Of a DNA stretch of 64,000 nucleotides, positions 17,883 through 27,000 are shown piece by piece; the stretch's first letter is position 1; the number at the start of each line of letters is the position of its first letter. Location: positions 1-64,000 of the forward strand of contig JAQBPX010000002.1 of assembly GCA_028287305.1 (NCBI GenBank), given 5' to 3'. The position numbers and the translations under genes were made by a program. The notes under the pieces are model-generated. The model did not search any database. It saw only the letters and a list, made by a program, of their open reading frames with translations, and was not told where the DNA came from. Source of the DNA: Gemmatimonadota bacterium (lineage in GTDB: Bacteria; Gemmatimonadota; Gemmatimonadetes; Gemmatimonadales; Gemmatimonadaceae).

Positions 17883-19235
17883 ATGAATGGTTTCCAGAGC
17901 ATCGGCATGATCGCGGGCGTCGTCGTCGCCCTGCTGGTCGTGTTGCCGATCATCGTCTCGCAATTCCTTCGCGACGTCAACGCCGGTGAGATCCGGCTCG
18001 TGAGCTGGCTGCAGGGCTCCACCGTGATCTACCGCGGGCCGGGCAAGTCGAAGGAGATCCCGCTGCTCACCACGGGCACCACGATCCCGAGCGCGGCGAT
18101 CAACGTCGACATCGACATCACCGACCAGACCGCCGACATCGGCGACGACGGCATCCCGCGCCCCATCAAGGTGCAGGTGCTCTCGAGCGCCATCGTGTCC
18201 GTCGGCGATTCCGACGAGATGATCAAGACCGCCGCGAACCGCTTCTTCTCCAAGCCGCAGGACGAGCAGATGTCCACGCTGATCGACCTGCTCACGTCGA
18301 GCGGACGTCGCGCGGTGAACCTGCTCACGCACGACCAGCTGTTCTCCGCCAAGACCGCCGTCCGCACCCAGCCCGCGCTCGGCGCCGGCAACAGCGATGG
18401 CAGCGCCGTGACCATCGCGCAGCGCGCACCGCTCGCCGTGTCGCCCGGCATCGCAGACGAGGAGGACGACGATCCGCTCTCGATCATCATCCGCAAGGCC
18501 TGCTCGAAGGAGCTCACCGACCTCGGCCTCACCTTCAACTCGCTGAACATCAAGGTCGTGCGCTCCGACGTGGCCGAGGCGCGCCGCCGCCAGTCCGCCG
18601 CCGAGGCGACCGCGAACGCCGAAATTGTGGAAGCGCAGCAGAAGCGCCGCGCGCAGGAAGCGCGGCTCGAGGCGGAGAAGGTCATCAACGACAAGCAGCG
18701 CGAGCTCGCGCAGACGCAGGCGCAGAACGCGGCGATGATCGCGCAGGCCGAAGCCAAGCGGCAGACGGCCCTCGGCGAGCAGCGCACCGCGGAGCTGCAG
18801 GCCACGCAGATCGCGCAGTCGAAGGCCGACGCGCAGCGGCGCCAGATCGAGGCCGAGGCGGACGCGATCGCCGAGGCGATCAAGATCACGAAGATCGCCG
18901 AGGCCCAGGCCGACGCCATCCGCAAGGTGAACGACGCGGTGCGCGACGGCGGCGAGAACTACCTGCGCCTCAAGCAGCTCGAGATGATCCCGATGATCGC
19001 CCCGGCGATCGGCGAGGCGCTGTCGCGGGCGAAGCTCATCACCTTCTCCAGCGGCGGGGAAGATGGCGGCGCCGCTGGCTCGGCAGCGAGCAACCTGATG
19101 GGCGTGGTGCAGACGATCCTCGCGGCCGACATGTTGCGAGGGGGGATGCAGCAAGCCGACGACAAGGGTGTCTCGGCTCCGAAGAACGCGCTCCCGAGCG
19201 CGCTCGAGGACACCAAGCCCCCCGCGAAGCGCTGA
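17883..19235 (+). CDS. Flotillin/YqiK-like SPFH-domain membrane protein
   Basis: A 450-residue membrane-microdomain scaffold. An N-terminal transmembrane segment (about residues 8-28) is followed by an SPFH/band-7 domain (INVDIDITDQTADI ... NRFFSKPQDEQM ... LGLTFNSLNIKVVRSDVAEA). A long Ala/Glu/Gln-rich coiled coil runs from about 235 to 370 (QQKRRAQEARLEAEKVINDK and on), with a short C-terminal tail. Its ATG follows an AGGAGC about 5 nt upstream. It pairs with the NfeD-like protein, a common bacterial flotillin arrangement, and ends 4 nt before serA. An acidic insert (ADEEDDDP) interrupts the SPFH region. Confidence 0.9.
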   Translation: MNGFQSIGMIAGVVVALLVVLPIIVSQFLRDVNAGEIRLVSWLQGSTVIYRGPGKSKEIPLLTTGTTIPSAAINVDIDITDQTADIGDDGIPRPIKVQVLSSAIVSVGDSDEMIKTAANRFFSKPQDEQMSTLIDLLTSSGRRAVNLLTHDQLFSAKTAVRTQPALGAGNSDGSAVTIAQRAPLAVSPGIADEEDDDPLSIIIRKACSKELTDLGLTFNSLNIKVVRSDVAEARRRQSAAEATANAEIVEAQQKRRAQEARLEAEKVINDKQRELAQTQAQNAAMIAQAEAKRQTALGEQRTAELQATQIAQSKADAQRRQIEAEADAIAEAIKITKIAEAQADAIRKVNDAVRDGGENYLRLKQLEMIPMIAPAIGEALSRAKLITFSSGGEDGGAAGSAASNLMGVVQTILAADMLRGGMQQADDKGVSAPKNALPSALEDTKPPAKR

Positions 19236-19239
19236 GCAC

Positions 19240-20853
19240 ATGCCGAACTACCGCATCCTGGTGACTGACGAGGTCGATCCCGAGGGGGTCGAGCTCCTGA
19301 TGGCAGAGCCACAGTTCCAGGTGGACGAGCTGCCCACGATGCCGAAGGAGGAGCTGCTCGAGAAGATCGGCGACTACGACGCATTCGTGGGGCGCAGCGC
19401 CACGCGCATCACGCCGGAGCTGCTGGCGCGCGCGAAGAAGCTGCGCGTGGTGGGCCGGGCAGGCGTGGGAGTGGACAACATTGCAATGGATACCGCGACG
19501 TCGCTTGGCGTCGCGGTGATCAATGCCCCGGCGGGCAACACCATCGCCGTGGCGGAGCTGTTCTTTGGCGTGGTGATCGGGATACTCCGTCACCTGCCGG
19601 AGGCGGCGCAGTCGATGAAGGAAGGGCGCTGGGACCGCTCGGCGCTGCTGGGCACTGAGCTCAAGGGCAAGACGCTCGGCATCGTCGGCGTGGGTCGCAT
19701 CGGCTCCGAGATCGCGGTGCGTGCGCACGCATTCGGGATGACGGTGGTGGGCTACGATCCCTACATCGCCGAAGAGCGCTTCCGCGCGCTTCGCGTGCGC
19801 CGCACCGACTCGCTGGACGCGCTGCTCGAGGAAGCGGACATCGTCACGGTGCACACTCCGCTGAGCGATGAGACCAGGGGGCTGCTCGGCCGCAAGGAGC
19901 TGGCGCGGTTGCGAGCCGACTCGATCGTGGCCAACCTCGCGCGCGGCGGCATCATAGAGGAGGAGGCGCTGCGCGAAGCGCTGTCGAGCGGCCACCTGCG
20001 CGGCGCTGCGATCGACGTGTACGACAAGGAGCCGGCGGCCGCGGACCACCCGCTGCGCACGATGGAGGGCGTGCTGCTCACGCCGCACCTCGGCGCTTCC
20101 ACGGAGGAGGCGCAGCGCAACGTGGCGGTCGACGTCTGCATCGCGGTGCGCGATGCGCTGCTGCACGGCGAGCTGTCGCGCTCCCTCAACGTGGCCGCGA
20201 GCGACGGGCAGTGGAGCGAGCTGCGCTCGGCGCTGCAACTCACGCAGCGCTCGGCATCCATGGCCCGCGCGATCCTGGCCGACCAGGGGATGCGCGAGGT
20301 GCGACGCCTCTCGATGCGCTGCGGACCCGCGCTCGCCGGTGGGGCCGAAGTGCTCCTCTCGGCGGCCGCGATCGGCGTTCTCGAGCAGGTAGTCGAAGCG
20401 GAGCGACTCAACCTCATCAACGCCCGCTCGCTGGCCGAGGGGCGCGGCATCGAGCTCTCATGCTCGGTGAGCGACCAGCTGGGAAATGACTACGCGGTGG
20501 AAGTGTCGCTGAGCGGCGGCATGCGCGAGCTCGCGGTGGGCGGCGTGGCGGCGCCGGGTGGAACGCCGGCGCGGTTCACGCGCATCGGCAGCTTTCGCGT
20601 GGACGTCGCGCCGCGGCAGACGCTGCTCGTGCTCACCAACCACGACGTCCCCGGCGTGATCGGTCGCGTTGGCACCGTGCTGGGCGACGCCGGCGTGAAC
20701 ATCGCCGAGTATCACCAGGCGCGGCTGGCGCAGGGCGGGGAAGCGCTCGCGGCCGTCTCGGTGGATGGAGAGGTCGACGCGAAGCTCCGCACCGCATTGC
20801 TGGCGCTGCCCGACGTGCTCACCGCAACCGTCGTCAACTTCCGCGGCGCGTGA
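19240..20853 (+). CDS. serA: D-3-phosphoglycerate dehydrogenase
   Basis: First step of serine synthesis: oxidises 3-phosphoglycerate to 3-phosphohydroxypyruvate with NAD. A 537-residue long-form (type 1) enzyme. The substrate/NAD domains show GRAGVGVDNI, the Rossmann motif GIVGVGRIGSEIA, the catalytic Arg in NLARGG, Glu in DVYDKEP and His in LTPHLGAST. An allosteric intervening domain and a C-terminal ACT domain follow (LTNHDVPGVIGRVGTVLGDA), the usual site of serine feedback. The ATG at 19240 lies 4 nt after the flotillin stop, and the stop overlaps the next gene by 4 nt. It heads a serA-dehydrogenase-serB-serC unit. Confidence 0.95.
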   Translation: MPNYRILVTDEVDPEGVELLMAEPQFQVDELPTMPKEELLEKIGDYDAFVGRSATRITPELLARAKKLRVVGRAGVGVDNIAMDTATSLGVAVINAPAGNTIAVAELFFGVVIGILRHLPEAAQSMKEGRWDRSALLGTELKGKTLGIVGVGRIGSEIAVRAHAFGMTVVGYDPYIAEERFRALRVRRTDSLDALLEEADIVTVHTPLSDETRGLLGRKELARLRADSIVANLARGGIIEEEALREALSSGHLRGAAIDVYDKEPAAADHPLRTMEGVLLTPHLGASTEEAQRNVAVDVCIAVRDALLHGELSRSLNVAASDGQWSELRSALQLTQRSASMARAILADQGMREVRRLSMRCGPALAGGAEVLLSAAAIGVLEQVVEAERLNLINARSLAEGRGIELSCSVSDQLGNDYAVEVSLSGGMRELAVGGVAAPGGTPARFTRIGSFRVDVAPRQTLLVLTNHDVPGVIGRVGTVLGDAGVNIAEYHQARLAQGGEALAAVSVDGEVDAKLRTALLALPDVLTATVVNFRGA

Positions 20854-22226
20854 GCGACGCGGCCGGCGCCGTGTCGCGCGATGAGGACGTGCGCCGCTCG
20901 GCGGCGCGCGACGCATCGGGGCTGGAGCTGATTCCCGAGGCGGTCGCGAGGCCGACGGAAGAAGGCGAGGTGGTGGAGATCATCGCGCAGGCCTTGCATG
21001 GTGGCGGAAGCGTGACGCCCGCGGGCGGCCAGACGAGCACCACCGCTGCATCCATCACCGACCGCGGGACCCTGCTGTCGCTGCGCGAGCTGGGCAAGGT
21101 GATCGAGGTGGATGACGCGGCCCGCACAGCGCGCGTGCAGGCGGGCGTGCTGCTCGGGGAACTGAAGCGGATGCTCGCCGAGCGAGGGCTGTTGTTCGCG
21201 CCGGATCCAACGAGCGAGGATGACGTGACCGTTGGCGGAGCCATCGCGTGCAATGCGAGCGGCGCGCGATCGCTGCGCTACGGTGCAACGCGGCCGCACG
21301 TCATCGGTCTTCGCGTCGCGCTCGCCGATGGCACCGTTGCCGACGTGCGGCGCTCCGGGCTCGAGAAGAACACCGCGGGGTTCGCGGCGGCGCAGGAGCC
21401 CGTGGACTGGTTCGTAGGCAGTGAGGGAACGCTTGGCGTGATCCTCGAGGCGGAGCTGGCATTGCTGCCGCTGCCGCAGAGCGTCACGGGGCTCGGCATT
21501 CCGTTCGCGAGCGAGGACGAGGCGCTGCGCTTCGTCGCTGCAGCGCGCCAGTCGCGCGAGGTGTCGGCGCGCTGCCTGGAGTTCCTGGACGAGGGTGCGT
21601 TCGCGATTGCGCGCGCGAGCCGCGGCGAGCCGTGGGCGGAGCAGGCGCATGCGTTCGTGTACGTGGAGGAGGTGCCGGAGGGAGACAACGAGCCCGCGCT
21701 CGACGCGTGGCTGGCGCTGGCGGAGGCACATGGCGCGCGTGACGCCGACGTCGTGGTGTTCCAGGGCGAAGCCGAGTTGCGCGAGGCGCGCAAGATGCGC
21801 CATGCCGTGCCGGCGGCCATGCACGAACGCGCCGCGCCATTCCGCCAGCATGGCGGGCGCCGCGTTTCCACCGACTGGGCCGTGCCGTATCGCCGACTGC
21901 CGGAGGCTATCGCACATTCCCGCTCGCTGGCCGCCAGTGCGGGGATCGAGCAGGCGGTGACGTTCGGGCACGCGGGCAACGGCCATCCTCACCAGAACTA
22001 CGTGGCGCGCAGCGCCGGGGAGCTCGCGCGCATCGAGTCGGTGGTGGAGCAGACGCTGCGGCACGTGATCAGCCTTGGCGGCACCGTGGCGGCGGAGCAC
22101 GGCATCGGCAAGATCAAGCGGAAATGGCTGCCGCTGCAGATGAGCGCCACCCAGCTGCGCGTGATGCAGGGGCTGAAGGATGCGCTCGATCCGAAGGGCG
22201 TGTTCGCGCCCGGGAACGTGCTGTGA
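20850..22226 (+). CDS. FAD-linked 2-hydroxyacid dehydrogenase (GlcD / D-2-hydroxyglutarate dehydrogenase type)
   Basis: A 458-residue flavoenzyme of the PCMH/VAO family. The FAD-binding part reads VTPAGGQTSTTAASI, FAPDPTSEDDVTVGGAIACN and NTAGFAAAQEPVDWFVGSEGTLG. The C-terminal oxidase domain has FGHAGNGHPHQNY and AAEHGIGKIKRKWL, the typical His-rich metal site and active-site Glu-His. It starts at a GTG overlapping the serA stop and overlaps the serB start by 4 nt. In Pseudomonas a D-2-hydroxyglutarate dehydrogenase of this family removes the D-2-hydroxyglutarate that SerA makes while recycling NADH. The location inside a serine operon makes that the favoured role over lactate or glycolate oxidation. 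Confidence 0.85.
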   Translation: MSDAAGAVSRDEDVRRSAARDASGLELIPEAVARPTEEGEVVEIIAQALHGGGSVTPAGGQTSTTAASITDRGTLLSLRELGKVIEVDDAARTARVQAGVLLGELKRMLAERGLLFAPDPTSEDDVTVGGAIACNASGARSLRYGATRPHVIGLRVALADGTVADVRRSGLEKNTAGFAAAQEPVDWFVGSEGTLGVILEAELALLPLPQSVTGLGIPFASEDEALRFVAAARQSREVSARCLEFLDEGAFAIARASRGEPWAEQAHAFVYVEEVPEGDNEPALDAWLALAEAHGARDADVVVFQGEAELREARKMRHAVPAAMHERAAPFRQHGGRRVSTDWAVPYRRLPEAIAHSRSLAASAGIEQAVTFGHAGNGHPHQNYVARSAGELARIESVVEQTLRHVISLGGTVAAEHGIGKIKRKWLPLQMSATQLRVMQGLKDALDPKGVFAPGNVL

Positions 22227-22876
22227 GTCGCGCGCCGCGCTTTGCGTCGGTGGTGATCGACGTGGACTCCACGCTCTCGGGGATCGAGGGGATCGACTGG
22301 CTGGCGCGCCGGCGCGGGCCCGAGGTGGCGGAGCGGGTGGCGCAGCTCACGGACCTCGCAATGCGTGGCGAGGTTGCGCTCGATTCCGTGTATGGGGAGC
22401 GCATGGCCGCGGTGTCCCCCACGCGGAAGGACATCGACGCGCTCGCGAGTGAGTATCGCGCCGAGATGGCTGCGGGCGCAGGCGATGCCGTGCGCGCGAT
22501 GCGGGCGGCGGGGGTGAAGGTGACGCTGGTGAGCGGCGGGCTGCGTCCTGCAATCCTGCCTCTCTGCCGGAGCCTTGGGCTGCCGGATGCGGCGCTGCAC
22601 GCGGTGGAGGTGCGGTTCGGCGAGGGGGGAGTGTATGCCGGCTACGACACGGCGTCGCCGCTCACCACGCAGTCTGGCAAGGCGGGGGTCGTGGAGTCGC
22701 TCCAGCTCGCTGGCCCCGTGCTCGCGGTGGGCGATGGCGCGACCGACCTCGCGATGCGCAGCAAGGTGGACGCGTTCGCGGTGTACACGGGCTTCGTGCA
22801 GCGGGGCGAGGTGATCGCGAAGGCCGACCATGTGGTGGCGAGTTTTGCAGCGCTGCGCGAGCTTCTACTCTCATGA
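22223..22876 (+). CDS. serB: Phosphoserine phosphatase (HAD family)
   Basis: Last step of serine synthesis: hydrolyses O-phosphoserine. A 217-residue HAD enzyme with motif I IDVDSTLSGIEGIDWLA (both nucleophile aspartates and the SerB-type EGID cap-entry segment), motif II VSGGLRPA, motif III Lys in SGKAGVV, and motif IV VGDGATDLAM. The start is a GTG at 22223, in the 4-nt overlap with the upstream dehydrogenase; the open frame further upstream is shadow. It overlaps the aminotransferase by 4 nt. There is no N-terminal ACT domain, as in short SerB forms. Confidence 0.88.
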   Translation: MSRAPRFASVVIDVDSTLSGIEGIDWLARRRGPEVAERVAQLTDLAMRGEVALDSVYGERMAAVSPTRKDIDALASEYRAEMAAGAGDAVRAMRAAGVKVTLVSGGLRPAILPLCRSLGLPDAALHAVEVRFGEGGVYAGYDTASPLTTQSGKAGVVESLQLAGPVLAVGDGATDLAMRSKVDAFAVYTGFVQRGEVIAKADHVVASFAALRELLLS

Positions 22877-23991
22877 CCATCCCGATCCTGCCCATCGGCC
22901 CGCGCTTCGGCACCTTCTTCTTTCCCGGACCCACCGAGGTGCGCCCGGAGATCCTGGAAACGATGCAGAAGAAGATGATCCCGCATCGCGGCGCGGAGTT
23001 CGAGGCGCTGTTCGCGCGGATCGAGGCGGGGTTGCGGGACGTGTTCCTCACGGGGCGCCCGGTGTACGTGAGCACGTCGAGTGCGAGCGGGTTGATGGAG
23101 GGCGCCATCCTCAACGCGCCGGTGGGGGCGATCCTCGCGCTGGTGAACGGCTCGTTCAGCGAGCGGTTCGCGCGCATCGCGATGTCGTGCGGGCGCGAGG
23201 TGGAGATGCTCACCGTGGCGCCGGGCCGCACCTTCGAGCTGGCCGACGTGGAAGAGCGCCTGGCCGCGAGGAAGTATGCGGCCATGACCGTGGTGCACTC
23301 CGAGAGCTCGACCGGCGTGCTCACCGACGTTCGCGAGATGACCGCCGCCGCGCACCGGCACGGCGCCATGTGCCTGGTGGACAGCGTGACGGGCGTGGCG
23401 GGTGCGCCGCTGCAGTTCGATGCGTGGGAGATGGACTTCGTGCTCACGGGCTCGCAGAAGGCGCTCGCGCTGCCGCCGGGGCTGGCCTTCGCTGCGGCGT
23501 CTGCGGCGTATGTGGAGAGCGCGAAGACGGTCCCGAACCGCGGCAGCTACTTCGACATCGTGGAGTTCGACGCGTTCGCGCACAAGAACCAGACGCCGAA
23601 CACGCCGGCGGTGTCGCTGCTCTACGCGCTCGACGCGCAGCTGGCGGACATCGGCCGCGAGGGGATCGAGCGTCGCTGGGAGCGGCACGAGGCGATGCGC
23701 GCGGCCACCGAGCGCTGGGTGTACCGCTGCGCCGACCGCCTGGGAATTCCGTTGATGCACGTGGCGCCCGAGGGCGCGCGCTCACCGACGGTGACGGGGA
23801 TCTACCTGCCGAAGGACGTTCGCAGCAGCGACCTGGTGAAGGCGGTGGCGGGCCGAGGCTACGTGATCGGGGCTGGGTACGGACCGCTGAAGGACACCAC
23901 GTTCCGGATTGGGCACATGGGGGATCACACGCTCGATGGGCTCCATGGGTGCCTCGAGGCGTGCGAGAAGTCGTTGAGGTCGTTGACCTGA
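22873..23991 (+). CDS. serC: Class V aminotransferase, probable phosphoserine aminotransferase
   Basis: A 372-residue PLP enzyme. Seen are the N-terminal FFFPGPTEVRPEILETM, cofactor-binding TSSASGLMEGAI, the PLP-phosphate/Asp segment CLVDSVTGVAGAPLQFDAW, and the Schiff-base Lys in LTGSQKALALPPGLAF. The family includes SerC-like phosphoserine aminotransferases of the alanine-glyoxylate subtype and serine-glyoxylate aminotransferases. Being the fourth gene of a serA-serB unit, with a 4-nt overlap, favours transamination of phosphohydroxypyruvate, which would complete the pathway. A bidirectional terminator follows 12 nt after the stop. Confidence 0.78.
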   Translation: MTIPILPIGPRFGTFFFPGPTEVRPEILETMQKKMIPHRGAEFEALFARIEAGLRDVFLTGRPVYVSTSSASGLMEGAILNAPVGAILALVNGSFSERFARIAMSCGREVEMLTVAPGRTFELADVEERLAARKYAAMTVVHSESSTGVLTDVREMTAAAHRHGAMCLVDSVTGVAGAPLQFDAWEMDFVLTGSQKALALPPGLAFAAASAAYVESAKTVPNRGSYFDIVEFDAFAHKNQTPNTPAVSLLYALDAQLADIGREGIERRWERHEAMRAATERWVYRCADRLGIPLMHVAPEGARSPTVTGIYLPKDVRSSDLVKAVAGRGYVIGAGYGPLKDTTFRIGHMGDHTLDGLHGCLEACEKSLRSLT

Positions 23992-24002
23992 GAGCGCACA
24001 TG

Positions 24003-24033
24003 AAAAGGGCCCCGGCTTTCGCCGGGGCCCTTT
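24003..24033. terminator. Bidirectional intrinsic terminator after serC
   Basis: AAAGGGCCCCGGC pairs with GCCGGGGCCCTTT around a 4-nt loop. A-rich and T-rich ends serve both strands. It separates the serine operon from the convergent Asp-box gene at 24052. Confidence 0.88.
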
Positions 24034-24051
24034 CATGTTCAACGCGCGCGA

Positions 24052-27000
24052 TTACGGATCGCGGTCCTCGTCATCCCCGCCGAACCCGATGGTCGCGCCA
24101 TCGGTTCCGCTGATGCGCTCCACGCGGAGGACCTGCTTGTACGTCTGGCCTCCCACGCTGAGCGTCACGAGGTAGTCGCCGGTGTTGACGAGCGGCGTGG
24201 CGCCGCCGCCGAATCCACCACCGCCACCGCCGCCCGCACCGCGCGTGCGGAGCCGCGGCGGGGTGATCAGCGTCTGGAACTCCTGGAAGCCACCCGGGAG
24301 CAGGTTCTGCAGCGCCTGGAGGTCGATGCCGGCTGCCGCAGCGCCGCCAGCGGCACCACGTCCACCACCACCACCACCACCGCCGCCGCCACCACCAGCT
24401 GCGCCACCGGCACCCTGGATCGGGCCTTCACCCGGGCGCGCCTGGAAGCCACCGGCGCCACCGAAGCCGCCGCGACCACCACCACCGCCGCCGCCGAACT
24501 GCGCGAGGGCATCCTGCGGGTTGTTGACGAAGCGACGCAGCGCATCCGTCATCGGCTTCGGGATCGTTCCGGCCTTCTCCATGGAGTCGAGCACGAAGTT
24601 CGAGCGGTTCGCGCGCTCGGCTGAGTCACGCAGGCCGGCCGGGCTGAGCGGGGCGCGAGGCGCCGCACGACCGCGGAAGTCCCACATCACGCGCTGCACG
24701 CCGACCGTACTCGGGCCGTTGAGCGTGCGGAGCGTGTCGCCCTTCGCATCGGTGATGATGATGCGCGCCGGGCCCTGGACGGGCGACGCGATGCGATAGA
24801 CGATCTCGGCGCCATACTGCGGCGACGGGGCGGAGAACAGCTTCTGTCCCGCGCCGTTCGAGGACTCGCCCATGGCGGGTCCCTGGCCGTACTGGAACGC
24901 CTTCTTGGGCTCGAAGAGGTACACCGGCTTCGCGGCGACCGTGGCGGTCACCTGCTCGAGCGCGGCGACGTCCACGATCCAGAAGCCACGACCGTGCGTG
25001 GCCGCGATCAGCTCGCGATCGCGCGGGTGGATCTTCAGGTCGAACACGGGCACGGTGGGCAGGCCCGCCATGAGCGGCTGCCAGCTGTGACCGCGGTCGA
25101 GCGAGAACTGCACGCCCGAGGAGCTGCCGACGTACAGCAGGTCGCGATTGTAGGGATCCTCGCGCACCACGTGCAGGTAGTCGGAGGGATACGAGTTCTT
25201 GAGGCCCGGGGCGATCGAGTGGAAGCTGCGTCCACCGTCGTTCGTCACGAGCAGGTACGGCGTGAAGTCGTTCGTCCGATGCCCGTCGAAGGCGATGTAG
25301 AACGTCGCCGTGTCGAAGTGCGAGGGCTCGATGCGCGTCACGTACGTCTCGCTGGGCACGAGGCCCTTGAAGCGGTCCGTGAGGTTCTCCCACGTGGCGC
25401 CGTCGTTCTTCGTCTGCCAGACGTTGCCGTCATCCGTGCCGGCGTAGAGCAGGCCCGGGCGGACGTACGACTCGGCGAGCGCGACGACCGTGGCGTACGT
25501 CTCGGCGCCGGTGGCGTCGTTCGTGATGCCGCCGGTGGTGTTCATCGAGACGTCGATCTTCTTCGCGTCGCGCTTCGACAGGTCGCCGGAGATCGGGTAC
25601 AGGTTGTCGCCCAGCTGCGTGGACTTGAGCACGCGGTTGCCCGCGGCGTAGAACACGTTCGGGTTGTGCGGCGACAGGAAGAACGGCGTGTTCCAGTTGA
25701 AGCGCATGTCGAAGTCCATCGAGTCCGACTTCATGCGCGTGCGGATGTCGGTGAGGCGCGTCGAGATCTCCTTGGTCGGCGGGCGGCTGGTGTCGCCGCG
25801 AACCACGATCAGCGAGTCCTCGAACTGGCGGTACCGCGCACGCCACGAGGGCTTCACGAGGTTGGTGCGCTCGCCGGTGGCCACGTTGTAGCGGCCGATG
25901 TTGCCACCCTGGCTCTCGCCGAAGATGATGTTCGGGTCCACGGCGCTCTGCGCGCTGTAGAAGCCGTCGCCGCCGTTGTAGGTGAACCAGTAGGCGTTGG
26001 TCACGGGGCCGTTCTTGCGACGGCTGGGTCCGCACCAGGTGCCGTTGTCCTGCGCGCCGCCGCAGATGTTGTACGGGATGGCGTTGTCGTAGCTCACTTC
26101 ATAGAACTGCCCGATCGGGAGCTGCGCGCCAAAGGTGTAGTTGCCGCCCTTGTCGTGCGTCACCGAGACGCCGCCGTCGTCGCCGACGATGAAGTGCTCG
26201 GGGTCGTTCGGGTCGATCCACATCGCATGGTGGTCCACGTGGATGCCCTGCGTCGCCGTGCGGGCGGTCTTGCCGCCATCATCGGAGACCATGACGGGCG
26301 TGGACGAGAAGTACACGCGCATCGGGTTCTTCGGGTCGACGCGCACCTGGTTGTAGTAGAAGGGGCGCGTGTTGGCCTCGTTCGTATGCTCCCAGGTCTT
26401 GCCGCCGTCAGCGGAGCGATAGAGGCCGCTGAGCAGCTTCTGCGCCTTGTCGCCCGCCTTCGGCTTCGGGTTCGGATTGGAATCCGCCTCGACCGACGCG
26501 TAGACGACCTGCGGGCTGCTCATCGACACCGCCATGTTGATGCGGCCGAGCATCGTGGCGGGCCAGCCGCCACCCTGGATCTTGGTCCAGGTGTCGCCGC
26601 CGTCGAGGCTCTTCCACATCGCGGAGCCCTTGCCGCCCGACTTCAGGAAGTAGGGGCCGCGACTGCGCTGGTAGCTCGACGCGTACATCACGCTCGGGTT
26701 GCCGGGCTCGAAGGCGACGTCGATGAAGCCGGTGGAGTCGTCCACGAACTTGATCAGCTTCCAGGTGGCGCCACCGTCGGTGGTCTTGTAGAGGCCGCGC
26801 TCCGGGTTCGACTTCCACGCGGCGCCGAGCGCTGCGACGTAGACGACGTTCGGGTTGGTCGGGTGGACGATGATGCGGCCGATGTGCTGCGTCTTCTCGA
26901 GGCCCATCACCTTCCAGTTCAATCCGCCGTCGGTCGACTTGTAGATGCCGTAGCCGGGCTCGATCGTGTTGCGCGAGTTCTGCTCGCCCGTGCCTGCCCA

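Noticed and set aside
24182-24799. 205-codon Pro-rich plus-strand open frame in the Gly-rich region
   Set aside because: It is the antisense reading of the glycine tract (GGN read as NCC), with no start context or signal.
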